64,000 nucleotides of DNA, from NCBI RefSeq assembly GCF_046250185.1, contig NZ_CP176469.1; one strand, given 5' to 3'. Below the pieces are notes generated by a model that saw only the letters and a program-made list of their open reading frames with translations, did not search any database and was not told the origin of the DNA. Both the position numbers and the translations under genes were made by a program. This document shows, in pieces, positions 7,812-16,820 of this stretch (position 1 is its first letter; every line of letters starts with the position of its first letter). This stretch comes from Litorimonas sp046250185 (GTDB lineage Bacteria; Pseudomonadota; Alphaproteobacteria; Caulobacterales; Maricaulaceae).

Positions 7812-9602
7812 GTGAGCGCACCCGAAACCCCTGAAGAAATACCCGCCGACGAAGAGGTCAAAGTGACCTTTAAAGAGATCGGCCTTGGCCCAAAAATTAT
7901 CAAAGCCCTTGACGACTTGGGCTATGAACACCCAACCCCAATTCAAGCGCGCGCAATCCCTGCAGCGCTCGAGCAACGCGATGTTCTGGGCATTGCTCAA
8001 ACTGGCACCGGCAAGACAGGTGCATTTGTTCTGCCGACGATGCACAAGCTTGCTCGTGGCCGTGCACGTGCGCGCATGCCGCGATGTTTGATCGTATGTC
8101 CAACACGTGAGCTTGCTGCACAAGTCGCTGAAAATGTTGAACTATATGGTAAGTATTTAAAGTTAGAAATGGCCCTCCTGATCGGCGGCGTGAGCTTTGC
8201 TGAACAAGACAAGAAGTTGTCTAAAGGCGTCGATGTTTTAATCGCGACTCCGGGTCGCTTGCTTGATCAATTTGAGCGTGGTAAAATTTTGATGACAGGT
8301 GTTCAAACGCTTGTCGTGGATGAAGCTGACCGTATGCTCGACATGGGCTTTATTCCAGACATCGAAAAAATCTTCAAAATTACGCCGTTCACGCGACAAG
8401 TCCTCTTCTTCTCGGCGACGATGCCAGCGGAAATTAAACGCCTTGTGGATCAATTTCTACACCAACCCGTTACGATCCAAGTCGCGCGACGCAATATGAC
8501 AGCGAAGACTGTGACGCAGCGAATCGTGCGTATGCCATCATCTGACCCTAAGCAAAAACGCACAGCCTTGCGTTGGTTGATCGAACGCGAAGATGTCGAT
8601 AACGGAATTATTTTCTGTAATCGTAAAAAAGACGTCGATATTGTTGCCAAGTCCCTCTCGGTTCACGGCATGTCCGCCGCGCCAATTCATGGTGACCTCG
8701 CGCAATCTCTTCGGACCGAGACGCTGGAACAATTTAAAAATGGTGAGATCAAATTCTTGGTCGCGTCTGACGTCGCTGCACGGGGACTTGATGTGCCTTC
8801 TGTGTCTCATGTGTTCAACTTCGACGTGCCAAATCACTCAGAAGATTACGTCCACCGGATTGGGCGTACCGGTCGCGCGGGTCGCAAAGGTGACGCTATC
8901 ATGTTGGTGTCGCGTCTGGATCAGAAGAATTACCAAGAAATCTTGAATATGATCAAGGTTGAGGAAATCGAAGAAATAGAGATTCCAGGTATCGAAGACT
9001 TCCCGAAAGACGGCGGCAAGCATCGCAAATCTTCTCGCGGTGAAAAAGGCCGCGGACGTGACCGGAATAGTCGCGGTGGACGCGATAGCGGTCGCTCTAG
9101 CCGTAAACCGTCTCGTAATTCTGACGAAGCAGCCAAAGAGCCTGCACGTAGTCGCAAAACTGAGGACGCCTCTAACACTGAAACAACAACGTCTGACGCA
9201 AAGCCAAAGGCCAAAGCGTCTCGCCGCAGAGCTGCGCCAAAGCGGCCAGGTCAAGACACAGAGACAAAGGCGGAGTCCAAAACAGAGCGCACTGAGCCCT
9301 CTTCGACAGATACTGCGACCAAAGACAAACGCGCAAAGTCCAATCGACGCGCGGCGCCAAAGCGAAAAGATGCCCCTCAGGATGAGGATTCGTCCAAACG
9401 TGGGGCGAAGCAAAAACGTGACGATCGTCCAAAGCGCGAAGATAAACCCAAGCGTGACAACAAACAAAAACGCGAGTCTCGCACCAAGTCTTCCAACTCG
9501 GGCAATTCAGATAAACGCCGCCACAGTCGGTCAGATATTGGCAAAGCTGACCACAAAGGCTTTGGCGATGAAATGCCAGCCTTCTTCAAACGCGATCTCT
9601 AA
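7812..9602 (+). CDS. DEAD-box ATP-dependent RNA helicase (RhlE-like) with long basic tail
   Basis: This RNA helicase of up to 596 residues remodels RNA or ribosomal particles. All core motifs are present: Q motif with PTPIQ, AQTGTGKT (I), PTRELAAQ (Ia), TPGRLLD (Ib), DEAD (II), SAT (III), ARGLDVPSV (V) and HRIGRTGRAGRKG (VI). From about residue 400 the protein becomes a low-complexity tail of roughly 190 residues rich in Lys, Arg, Ser and Asp. The unit RRAAPKR occurs twice. The tail ends with a short ordered-looking FGDEMPAFFKRDL. The GTG at 7812 has no clear ribosome site. A GTG at 7863, preceded by GAAGAGG, would start right at the Q motif and is a real alternative. The gene overlaps the convergent hydrolase by four bases. 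Confidence 0.92.
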   Translation: MSAPETPEEIPADEEVKVTFKEIGLGPKIIKALDDLGYEHPTPIQARAIPAALEQRDVLGIAQTGTGKTGAFVLPTMHKLARGRARARMPRCLIVCPTRELAAQVAENVELYGKYLKLEMALLIGGVSFAEQDKKLSKGVDVLIATPGRLLDQFERGKILMTGVQTLVVDEADRMLDMGFIPDIEKIFKITPFTRQVLFFSATMPAEIKRLVDQFLHQPVTIQVARRNMTAKTVTQRIVRMPSSDPKQKRTALRWLIEREDVDNGIIFCNRKKDVDIVAKSLSVHGMSAAPIHGDLAQSLRTETLEQFKNGEIKFLVASDVAARGLDVPSVSHVFNFDVPNHSEDYVHRIGRTGRAGRKGDAIMLVSRLDQKNYQEILNMIKVEEIEEIEIPGIEDFPKDGGKHRKSSRGEKGRGRDRNSRGGRDSGRSSRKPSRNSDEAAKEPARSRKTEDASNTETTTSDAKPKAKASRRRAAPKRPGQDTETKAESKTERTEPSSTDTATKDKRAKSNRRAAPKRKDAPQDEDSSKRGAKQKRDDRPKREDKPKRDNKQKRESRTKSSNSGNSDKRRHSRSDIGKADHKGFGDEMPAFFKRDL

Positions 9603-10675
9603 TTGCGGGCTACGATGATGCGCTGATACAGCACGTCAATTTCGTCAAACATCGCGAAAACCACATCATCCGTTTCCTGCGGCAAACAGTGACCCGTGCC
9701 AGGATAACGCACGAGCTTGCAATCTGCTAAGTCCTCACAGGCTCGATCTATCGCCGCATTAGACACGAAGTCATCGCGTTCTGCGGCAATCATTGTGACA
9801 GGCGCAGTGACATCATCAAAATAGCCATCCTGTTTCATCAGAACTGCAGATTGGAAAAACTCAGCGCCCCATTGTACCGTTACTCCTCCAACACGCCGGT
9901 CCGGCATACGGGTAAAAATCACGTCACGCAGCGGCAGACGCTTAGGGTTGGAGCTGCAATATTCAATCCCGCTAATCAGCAGATCGTCAGGTGTCGCAGG
10001 CATCCAATCACCATTCCCAGGTAAATATTTTGCGCCCTGTCCCAATTTTTGCGCTGTATTTAACTGCTGTCCCGCATCCTCAAAAGCGGACTCTCCAGCC
10101 AGAGGTTCAATAGCGGGTGCGACTAAAAAATACCCATCAACGACATTTGGGTGATCCACTGCCATGCGCGCAGCAACGTGCCCGCCAAAGGACATCGCCA
10201 TAGGCATAACGACACGCTCTGGACGCGTGTGAGTCTTTATGAAAGCAGCCAAATCATCAGAGTAAATGGCAAAATCTTCAACCCACATTTTTTCAGGGTG
10301 CTTCGGGAAATGGCGGTCGCTTCCGCCCTGACCCCGCAAATCTAGCCCCATAACGTGATAGCCCCGCTCGGCCAAAAGGTCGACATGTTCGCCGTACATA
10401 TCTAGCGTTGCCGTGTAACCTGGAACAATAATGATCGTGGCTTTAGATGCACCGCGATTACCCGTTTCGCCCCAGCGTAGATTGGTTCCGTCAACCGCGC
10501 TAAAGCGATGCCACTGCCAATCTTTGGGCATAGCAGGCAAATCAAACGCATCGACCTGCGACTGATATTTTTGATTAACTTGATGGGGTTGATAGGCTGG
10601 TTGCGGCCAAAAAAAGACCGCCAAACCAGCAAGAACCGTCAAGGCGATTAGGCCGATAATGACACGTTTAACCAT
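9599..10675 (-). CDS. Membrane-anchored alpha/beta hydrolase (lysophospholipase-like)
   Basis: The 358-residue product has an N-terminal TM or signal anchor (VIIGLIALTVLAGLAVFFW) and an alpha/beta-hydrolase domain of the monoglyceride lipase / lysophospholipase type. The likely oxyanion region precedes GLDLRGQGGSD. The nucleophile elbow reads AMSFGG, the acid is probably in AAERDD, and the base is in YPGTGH. The first position of the usual GxSxG is Ala. The ATG at 10675 is chosen because it overlaps the GST stop by eight bases and starts right before the hydrophobic segment. A longer reading from 10744 would lie inside the GST gene. The substrate is unknown; lipid ester hydrolysis at the membrane is inferred. 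Confidence 0.8.
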   Translation of the reverse strand: MVKRVIIGLIALTVLAGLAVFFWPQPAYQPHQVNQKYQSQVDAFDLPAMPKDWQWHRFSAVDGTNLRWGETGNRGASKATIIIVPGYTATLDMYGEHVDLLAERGYHVMGLDLRGQGGSDRHFPKHPEKMWVEDFAIYSDDLAAFIKTHTRPERVVMPMAMSFGGHVAARMAVDHPNVVDGYFLVAPAIEPLAGESAFEDAGQQLNTAQKLGQGAKYLPGNGDWMPATPDDLLISGIEYCSSNPKRLPLRDVIFTRMPDRRVGGVTVQWGAEFFQSAVLMKQDGYFDDVTAPVTMIAAERDDFVSNAAIDRACEDLADCKLVRYPGTGHCLPQETDDVVFAMFDEIDVLYQRIIVARN

Positions 10676-11261
10676 GGTTGAGTGTATCCTTGTAATGCGG
10701 ATCGTCCATAAATGTGCTGTGCCAGGCCGCAAGTTTTGGCGCACGCTCTTGCCACTTCAAATGCTCCGCGCGATAGCTCGCATAATCCAGCCCGCAAATA
10801 ATTGCCAGATTACCATAAGTCCAAGGACCGCCGAGCCAGTCACAAATATGATCAAGCGTTGCCACAGACTTCAATATCGCCGTTTCATGCCGCATTATCA
10901 TTTCATCCCAATGCAAAGCCTGTGGACGAACGATTTCTTGACGATAATTATAGACCGCATCCGATAGACCGTCGCCCAGTGCGTGCTGCCACATATTTAA
11001 AAAACGCATATGCGTGTCAGTTGGCAGAATTGGCGGCCCCTGCATTTGGTCTAAATACTGACATATGACAGGACTATCAAAGAGGAATTGCTGCGGCTGC
11101 CATTCAAGGGCTGGTATTTTTCCCAAAGGGTTGTCCCCCGCCTTATATCCATTTGCGCCGTCTTTTTCTGGCAATAACTCTTCAACCTCAATATTTTTGA
11201 GGCGTGCAAGTATCATGGCTTTGCGAGCATAGGGAGAAATGGGATGGCAATAGAGTTTCAT
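10668..11261 (-). CDS. Glutathione S-transferase family protein
   Basis: This is a 197-residue GST with an N-terminal thioredoxin-like domain (KLYCHPISPYARKAMI, where the Ser after Ile may serve the catalytic position) and the cis-Pro motif GKIPAL. The SNAIL-type segment is replaced by DSPVICQYL. An all-helical C-terminal half follows. It likely conjugates or reduces electrophiles with glutathione. It is the first gene of a two-gene unit with the alpha/beta hydrolase, and the genes overlap by eight bases. It is separated from the upstream large gene by a strong terminator, so its own promoter should lie between 11262 and 11301. Confidence 0.88.
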   Translation of the reverse strand: MKLYCHPISPYARKAMILARLKNIEVEELLPEKDGANGYKAGDNPLGKIPALEWQPQQFLFDSPVICQYLDQMQGPPILPTDTHMRFLNMWQHALGDGLSDAVYNYRQEIVRPQALHWDEMIMRHETAILKSVATLDHICDWLGGPWTYGNLAIICGLDYASYRAEHLKWQERAPKLAAWHSTFMDDPHYKDTLNHG

Positions 11262-11301
11262 CCCAACAGTCTAGCAGAGAATTTACTCTGCCTGAAACAA
11301 G

Positions 11302-11345
11302 AAAAAAGACGGGTTTTCGACATTCGTCGTGAGTGTCAAAAACCC
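11302..11345 (-). terminator. Rho-independent terminator after the outer-membrane barrel gene
   Basis: A 12-bp stem with one mismatch (arms 11311-11322 and 11334-11345, loop of 11 bases) is followed, reading on the minus strand, by a run of six T at 11307-11302. It stands just after the stop of the 11352-14642 gene and isolates it from the GST/hydrolase unit. Confidence 0.85.
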
Positions 11346-11351
11346 GCCCAG

Positions 11352-14300
11352 TTATGGCAGCGTCGATTCAGTAGAAACCGACGCCATGGTATTTGGTGTG
11401 TCTGGCAGAGGTTGATCGGGAGGCGGGACAGTGCCTGGCTGATCCAAGATATTTCCAGCGGAATTATCTATATCTTCGATGATCACACGCGCATGACGGA
11501 TAGGCTTGGTCTTGCGCTTAACGATTAAATTGGCCCGCGCCATAAGGTCTTTCGCATCTGCGAGATTAACGGTAACCGACGCGCCAGCGACAATGCCAGC
11601 TTTCTCATTGCTCAGCGTTACGATCTCGTATTCGCCAGATGGTAAGTCATCGAATGCATATTGACCAAAGCTGCTAGAGTAAACTGTCGCTTTTTCTGTG
11701 CCGTCCGTTGATACTAGTTTCAGCTTTGCGCCTTCGACACGCTCCTCGCCCTTATCAAATTCGCCGTTATCATTCTCGTCGACAAAGGTGAAACCCCGAA
11801 TTTGGCCACGTTGCACGATGGGCAGTGGGACATCTGAAATCTGACCGTCTGCGATTGTTACGCGGGTTGAGACATCTTCCGACAAATCATAACCAAGCGG
11901 CAAGCTCTGCGCATCTATCTGGACTTCATATAGCCCTTCTTTGATATTTTGGATCGTAAAATAGCCTGCATTATCAGTGCGTAGAGCCATACGTGTGCCC
12001 TTAACCCGAACCATAGCCCGCGGGATAGCGACTTCGTCCTCTTGCTTAATGCCGTCACGGTTTGCATCTAGGAAAGTCCGTCCTTTTAAAACCCCACGCC
12101 CTTCTTTTGTCTCACGGTATTTACGAGCTTCGTTAAATTCAAACCGCCCATCCAGTTGCAATCCGATACGCTGATTTCCGTTGAGGTCATTCCGATAAGC
12201 CAAGCCAACCGCCATATTTTTACCAAGGCGTACGCGACGTGACAGGCCGACTGTCAGGAATTTTTCAGTCGCATTTTGACCATTACCATCTTGGCTGGAT
12301 AGAGATTGTAATACGCCGAGGGACGCACTCAATTTTGTTTTTTTACCCAAGATATTACCAGAGTTCAAATTCGCGTAGATACCGCCCTGCGCAGACACAT
12401 CCTCGCCATTCCACAGCGCCCGAACAGACGGGGCAATCGATACATTGGCATTTTTCGGCAGCGGTAGATTAAAGGCGCGACGTGACAGTGTTGCATTGAG
12501 GCTTTGCTCCACGGGTTCGCCTTCCACTTTGTCATTACGATATTGCGTCCGAAGCGTGAAATCCTCGAATTGTTTGTAAGCGCTGACGTTAAACTGACGT
12601 CCCTTTTCTGACGCGCGGTCATCTGCATAATCAAGCGTATAAATCGTTGTATCGGCCGATAGGCTGACACCCGTATCACGCAAACCCGTTGCGACAGACG
12701 CGCCAACAGTTGTGATCGTGCTTCCCAACTCGCCGTTCTTGAAGGCACCTGCTTTCGTTTGACTCATACGGAGTGCCCCTGCCGGATGATCCAAAATAGA
12801 ATTTTCTGACACTTTCGGTGTAAACCTGGCCGTTGCAGAGATCGCAAGGCGGTCCAAGCCTCTGCGACGCGTATCGGGAATACCGCCCGCCTCTTCCTCA
12901 ATATCATCTGGATCAGTAAGATCTGAGATTGCGCGCTCAGTCTCTTCTGCGTCCAGATCAGAGCGCAAAAACTCTGCGCCATCATATTGTACTGCTGCGT
13001 CAAGCGTCACGAGATCATTCGCGATGAAACGTCCGCGACCTGTTAAGCGCAGATCAACACTACTTTCCCGCGCGGCGCCATTGAAATAACCCAAAGACCC
13101 TTCGGCATCCCATTGTAAAGACTTATCTTTTATGCGCCCCAGCTTCCCAGATATGGCGGAGAGGACTACCATTTGATCATCAGTCAAACTGTCTTTTTTA
13201 TAGGAAACGCCAGCTTCCCAGCCATCACGATCCGCAAAGCGAACACCCGCCGCCACGCCACCAAATGTTTGTCGGCTTTGATCATCAGAAATCTGCTTAG
13301 CCCCGTCAACAGGCACTCCCGCCGCCAGAGCCCAACGTCCTTTTTCCGTGACTTTCCGCGCAGAGACTCCGCGAATACGGCGTAATCCAACGCCGTCTAA
13401 CTCGCGCTGATCTGCTGCATAATCGCCGATAGAGCCAGTCATGCCATTTGTATGCGCCAAGTCGACAGACAGCCAACTCGGCTGTAACTCCGCACTGTTC
13501 ATAGGCAGGTCTGGCATTTCATACCGCAAACGTCCATTGACGCGACCTGCATGTGCCCGAAGTTCGACTTGGTTGATCGTGTCTGGGCCGAGGGTGAAAG
13601 ACAGGCTTTCTGGTGTGAACGGTGTCTTTTTCGCGATTTCGTCAACGGTATCAGTTGGCTTAATCGCCCCGGTTAGGCGGTCATCTAAGTCGATATTGAT
13701 CCGGTTCGTGCCGCCCTCCGCTTTAACATGCGTGCCTGTCAGGGTCTCGATAGCGGAGACGGGAAGCAACAAGTTCGTTGCATCAATGTAAGCGATGTCT
13801 TTGGACAGGCCGATAGGGTTATCGCGGATCTTAATTAACCCAGTTTCCAGGTTCAGCGTTAGCACGGCGCTATCTTGCGCGCGGCGTACTTTAACAACGC
13901 TACCGCCCTCAATAACTTGGACATTATGACCTAACGCTTCCGCAATCGGCAGTAGCGGTAGAAGTAAAACAGGGCCAACAGATTTGGGGGCTGGCTCCAA
14001 ATTACCCAATGCGACCCCGTTGACAAAAATATCAAAGCCTGTTGCGACTTTCAAACGCGGGTCGAGGCGGAAATCAAAGACATTCTCCTCCGCCTTAAAC
14101 CGCCCCGTTGCACCGGACAGAACAGCGATTGCATTGGGGGTCAATAGATAATTACCATCAGAAACTTCGCCGAAATGCTTCAATTTTCCTAAAGGCCGAC
14201 CATCGGCTTTCACAATGCCTGTATCTGTATACAATTCCATGACGACGCCGTCTTGACTGCGGCGCACAATCAGCGCTTTCGTAGCTGGATCAAATTCAAC

Positions 14301-14642
14301 CTGATTTCCGAGGCTTTCGAAAATCGGCATGGCATTGACGTACAGACCACCATTTGCCGCGCGCCGGACTTCCGTGCTTTCTAGCGTTTCGCCCTCAAGC
14401 TTCACAATAATAGAACTATCAACCTCCGCTATGATTTGGGTGTTGATGGTGGGTGTCTGCTCAATGGGCAAAGCGGCTTCTTGTGTTGGGGTAGATGCCG
14501 TCGCGACATTTGGCACCTCTTCCGCCATAGCTTCATCGCTAAACGCCAAGGACATGATCGCTAAAATCATTACAAAAACAGCGATAAACCACTGTTTTTG
14601 TTTAACTTCTAGCGTAAATGGGTGTGAATGATGTCCTAGCAC
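11352..14642 (-). CDS. Large outer-membrane protein: paired stalk-like domains, beta-barrel, SdrD-B-like domains
   Basis: The product is a 1096-residue exported protein. A signal segment ends near residue 40 (FSDEAMAEE). Residues about 55-310 hold repeats of a domain resembling the copper-amine-oxidase N-terminal stalk fold (NAMPIFESLGNQVEFDP, LLPIAEALGHNVQV). Residues about 340-830 alternate short strands and turns like an outer-membrane barrel. Residues about 835-1040 carry two carboxypeptidase-regulatory or SdrD-B-like modules with calcium-loop patterns (FLDANRDGIKQEDE, FVDENDNGEFDKGEE). The last 35 residues are Pro-rich. The order recalls fimbrial ushers, but I do not recognise the family. 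The GTG at 14642 overlaps the upstream small gene by seven bases and has a GGAG site. Secretion or surface display is an inference. Confidence 0.8.
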   Translation of the reverse strand: MLGHHSHPFTLEVKQKQWFIAVFVMILAIMSLAFSDEAMAEEVPNVATASTPTQEAALPIEQTPTINTQIIAEVDSSIIVKLEGETLESTEVRRAANGGLYVNAMPIFESLGNQVEFDPATKALIVRRSQDGVVMELYTDTGIVKADGRPLGKLKHFGEVSDGNYLLTPNAIAVLSGATGRFKAEENVFDFRLDPRLKVATGFDIFVNGVALGNLEPAPKSVGPVLLLPLLPIAEALGHNVQVIEGGSVVKVRRAQDSAVLTLNLETGLIKIRDNPIGLSKDIAYIDATNLLLPVSAIETLTGTHVKAEGGTNRINIDLDDRLTGAIKPTDTVDEIAKKTPFTPESLSFTLGPDTINQVELRAHAGRVNGRLRYEMPDLPMNSAELQPSWLSVDLAHTNGMTGSIGDYAADQRELDGVGLRRIRGVSARKVTEKGRWALAAGVPVDGAKQISDDQSRQTFGGVAAGVRFADRDGWEAGVSYKKDSLTDDQMVVLSAISGKLGRIKDKSLQWDAEGSLGYFNGAARESSVDLRLTGRGRFIANDLVTLDAAVQYDGAEFLRSDLDAEETERAISDLTDPDDIEEEAGGIPDTRRRGLDRLAISATARFTPKVSENSILDHPAGALRMSQTKAGAFKNGELGSTITTVGASVATGLRDTGVSLSADTTIYTLDYADDRASEKGRQFNVSAYKQFEDFTLRTQYRNDKVEGEPVEQSLNATLSRRAFNLPLPKNANVSIAPSVRALWNGEDVSAQGGIYANLNSGNILGKKTKLSASLGVLQSLSSQDGNGQNATEKFLTVGLSRRVRLGKNMAVGLAYRNDLNGNQRIGLQLDGRFEFNEARKYRETKEGRGVLKGRTFLDANRDGIKQEDEVAIPRAMVRVKGTRMALRTDNAGYFTIQNIKEGLYEVQIDAQSLPLGYDLSEDVSTRVTIADGQISDVPLPIVQRGQIRGFTFVDENDNGEFDKGEERVEGAKLKLVSTDGTEKATVYSSSFGQYAFDDLPSGEYEIVTLSNEKAGIVAGASVTVNLADAKDLMARANLIVKRKTKPIRHARVIIEDIDNSAGNILDQPGTVPPPDQPLPDTPNTMASVSTESTLP

Positions 14643-15076
14643 TCCGGCAACTCCATACGGGAAGCGCAGAGAGCGTCAGTGGTGCAAGTCGAGTTGACTT
14701 GCACAAGCACTGGCGACCATCCACCCCGTACGGAGTTGTAAACGGACACAGAAACGGGATCGTTCGCCAGATTAAAGCGGAACTGTTGTTCCAGCGATAT
14801 TTGACGTGATCCCAAACGGACATCTTTGACTAACTTCTTAGACATCATTGATTTGTTTGAGGATTGTCCCTTTTGGGACGTATTGCGCTCGATTGGGATA
14901 GGTCGACGACATTCGCCAACGATCCACCAGGCTTTTTGAGCCTTTTTATCGATCATGAAGGCTGTATCGCCGTCTACAATCTCGAGCATGACTTTAGCCG
15001 AGCTTTCGCCCGCCAAAACTGAGCCTTGGGATACCAAACCCAAAACCAGCATAGATATGAGTAAAAATACTCTCAT
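14636..15076 (-). CDS. Small exported protein coupled to the outer-membrane barrel gene
   Basis: This 146-residue protein of unknown family has a clear signal peptide (MRVFLLISMLVLGLVSQGSVLAGE). The mature part carries a single Cys after WWIVGE and a Cys cluster at the C-terminus (STCTTDALCASRMELPEC), suggesting disulphides in the periplasm or at the surface. It is followed, with a seven-base overlap, by the 1096-residue barrel protein, so the two are almost certainly co-translated. It could be a substrate, chaperone or subunit of the barrel. A GTG at 15085 would add three residues. About 165 bases upstream (15086-15251) hold no gene. Confidence 0.72.
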   Translation of the reverse strand: MRVFLLISMLVLGLVSQGSVLAGESSAKVMLEIVDGDTAFMIDKKAQKAWWIVGECRRPIPIERNTSQKGQSSNKSMMSKKLVKDVRLGSRQISLEQQFRFNLANDPVSVSVYNSVRGGWSPVLVQVNSTCTTDALCASRMELPEC

Positions 15077-15251
15077 CAAAGCCACGTTATACCATTCACA
15101 CCATTATCGCGGTCTATTTGCCGCTTATATGTGTAAGCTACCTGATCAGGGTTACGATCAGGTTTAGGCGTGATTCAGCTTTCATGCTGTGATATGGAGT
15201 TTTGCGGGCTGAAAAGTTAATTCACTGCAGAAATTTGGGAGTAAATCAGCT

Positions 15252-16820
15252 CTATTCCCACTCAATCGTTCCTGGTGGCTTAGATGTCACGTCATAGACG
15301 ACACGGTTTACGCCGCGCACTTCATTGATGATACGCGTCGCTGTTTCACCAAGAAATTCGTGAGAATATGGATAATAATCTGCGGTCATCCCGTCCGTAG
15401 ATGTAACAGCACGGAGGGCTAGAACGTAATCATATGTGCGACTGTCGCCCATAACACCAACAGTTTTAACAGGCAAAAGCACTGCAAAAGCTTGCCATAT
15501 ATCGTTGTAAAGGCCGTGTTTTTTGATCTGATCAAGATAAATCGCATCTGCTTCGCGCAGAATGTCTAAGCGTTCAACGGAAATCTCTCCCGGGCAGCGT
15601 ATGGCAAGGCCTGGCCCTGGGAATGGGTGTCGCGCGACGAAATCCTCATGTAAGCCCAATTCACGGCCAAGAGCGCGGACCTCATCCTTAAATAGCTCCC
15701 GCAAAGGTTCGACCAGTTTCAAGTCCATACGCTCTGGCAAACCGCCAACATTATGGTGAGATTTGATCGTGACAGAGGGACCGCCATCAAAGCTAACAGA
15801 CTCGATCACGTCAGGATAAAGCGTCCCTTGGGCTAAGAATTTTGCACCGCCAACCTTCTTGGCTTCCCGTTCAAATATGTCAATGAACGTCCCACCAATA
15901 ATTTTTCTTTTCTTTTCAGGGTCTTCCACACCTTTTAGAAGGCCTAAAAACTCATCACCTGCATCGATATGGATCAAATTAATATCGTAATGATCGCGGA
16001 ACAATTTTGTGACCTGTTCGCTTTCACCTTTGCGCATCATCCCCGTATCGACATAAACACACGTCAACTGATCACCGATGGCCTCATGGATCAAAACAGC
16101 AGCGACAGAGCTATCAACACCGCCTGACAGTCCGCAAATCACCTTGCCATCGCCCACTTGGGCTTGAATAGCCGCGATCATTTCACCTTTAAAAGCCGCC
16201 ATGGTCCAATCGCCTTTAAACCCAGCGATAGTATGAGTGAAATTGCGCAGAATGGTTGAGCCATTTATGGAATGAACCACTTCAGGGTGGAATTGTACGC
16301 CGTAATACCGCTTGTCTTCATTCGCAATCGCGGCGTATGGGGCATTAGGTGAAATACCAATAATTTCAAACCCTTCTGGTAATTTACTAACACGATCACC
16401 ATGGCTCATCCAGACTTGCTCACGATCACCAAGGCCTTCAAATAACGGTGAATTCCCCTGCGTTTCCATGAACGCACGACCGAACTCTTGCTCATTAGAT
16501 GTCTCAACCGCACCGCCAAGTTGCGCGCACATTGTCTGCTGTCCGTAGCAAATACCAAGAACAGGCACGCCGTGATCCCATATCGCCTGATGCGCACGAG
16601 GTGTGCCTGTCCCGACGACCGAGCTTGGGCCACCAGAAAGAATAATGGCGCGCGGGTCAAAACTCGCGAGCAATTTAGCGTCGACTTTGTTGAAGGGATG
16701 AACTTCAGAATAGACACCACTTTCACGCACACGTCGTGCAATCAGCTTGGTGACTTGAGAGCCAAAATCAACGATCAGCAGCTTTTCATGCGTTTCGATG
16801 ATGTCTGCGTGCTGGCTCAT
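15252..16820 (-). CDS. guaA: GMP synthase (glutamine-hydrolysing)
   Basis: This 522-residue cytoplasmic enzyme converts XMP, ATP and glutamine to GMP. The class I amidotransferase half has the catalytic Cys in GICYGQQTM and the His in GVQFHPEVVHS. The ATP-pyrophosphatase half has the PP-loop GLSGGVDSSVAAV. The C-terminal dimerisation domain ends in the family-typical PPGTIEWE. The start overlaps the stop of the RsmB-like gene (ATGA). It is last in a unit with guaB, so both final steps of GMP synthesis are co-expressed here. Confidence 0.98.
   Translation of the reverse strand: MSQHADIIETHEKLLIVDFGSQVTKLIARRVRESGVYSEVHPFNKVDAKLLASFDPRAIILSGGPSSVVGTGTPRAHQAIWDHGVPVLGICYGQQTMCAQLGGAVETSNEQEFGRAFMETQGNSPLFEGLGDREQVWMSHGDRVSKLPEGFEIIGISPNAPYAAIANEDKRYYGVQFHPEVVHSINGSTILRNFTHTIAGFKGDWTMAAFKGEMIAAIQAQVGDGKVICGLSGGVDSSVAAVLIHEAIGDQLTCVYVDTGMMRKGESEQVTKLFRDHYDINLIHIDAGDEFLGLLKGVEDPEKKRKIIGGTFIDIFEREAKKVGGAKFLAQGTLYPDVIESVSFDGGPSVTIKSHHNVGGLPERMDLKLVEPLRELFKDEVRALGRELGLHEDFVARHPFPGPGLAIRCPGEISVERLDILREADAIYLDQIKKHGLYNDIWQAFAVLLPVKTVGVMGDSRTYDYVLALRAVTSTDGMTADYYPYSHEFLGETATRIINEVRGVNRVVYDVTSKPPGTIEWE

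Noticed and set aside
8838..9467. A 209-codon minus-strand frame opposite the helicase tail
   Set aside because: It is the reverse reading of a low-complexity Lys/Arg region, giving Arg/Phe/Cys-rich nonsense. The + strand codes for a complete DEAD-box core continuous with it.
15141..15162. Hairpin CCTGATC/GATCAGG between guaA and the small exported gene
   Set aside because: The stem is only seven bases and no T run follows on either strand in the needed direction, so I do not call a terminator.
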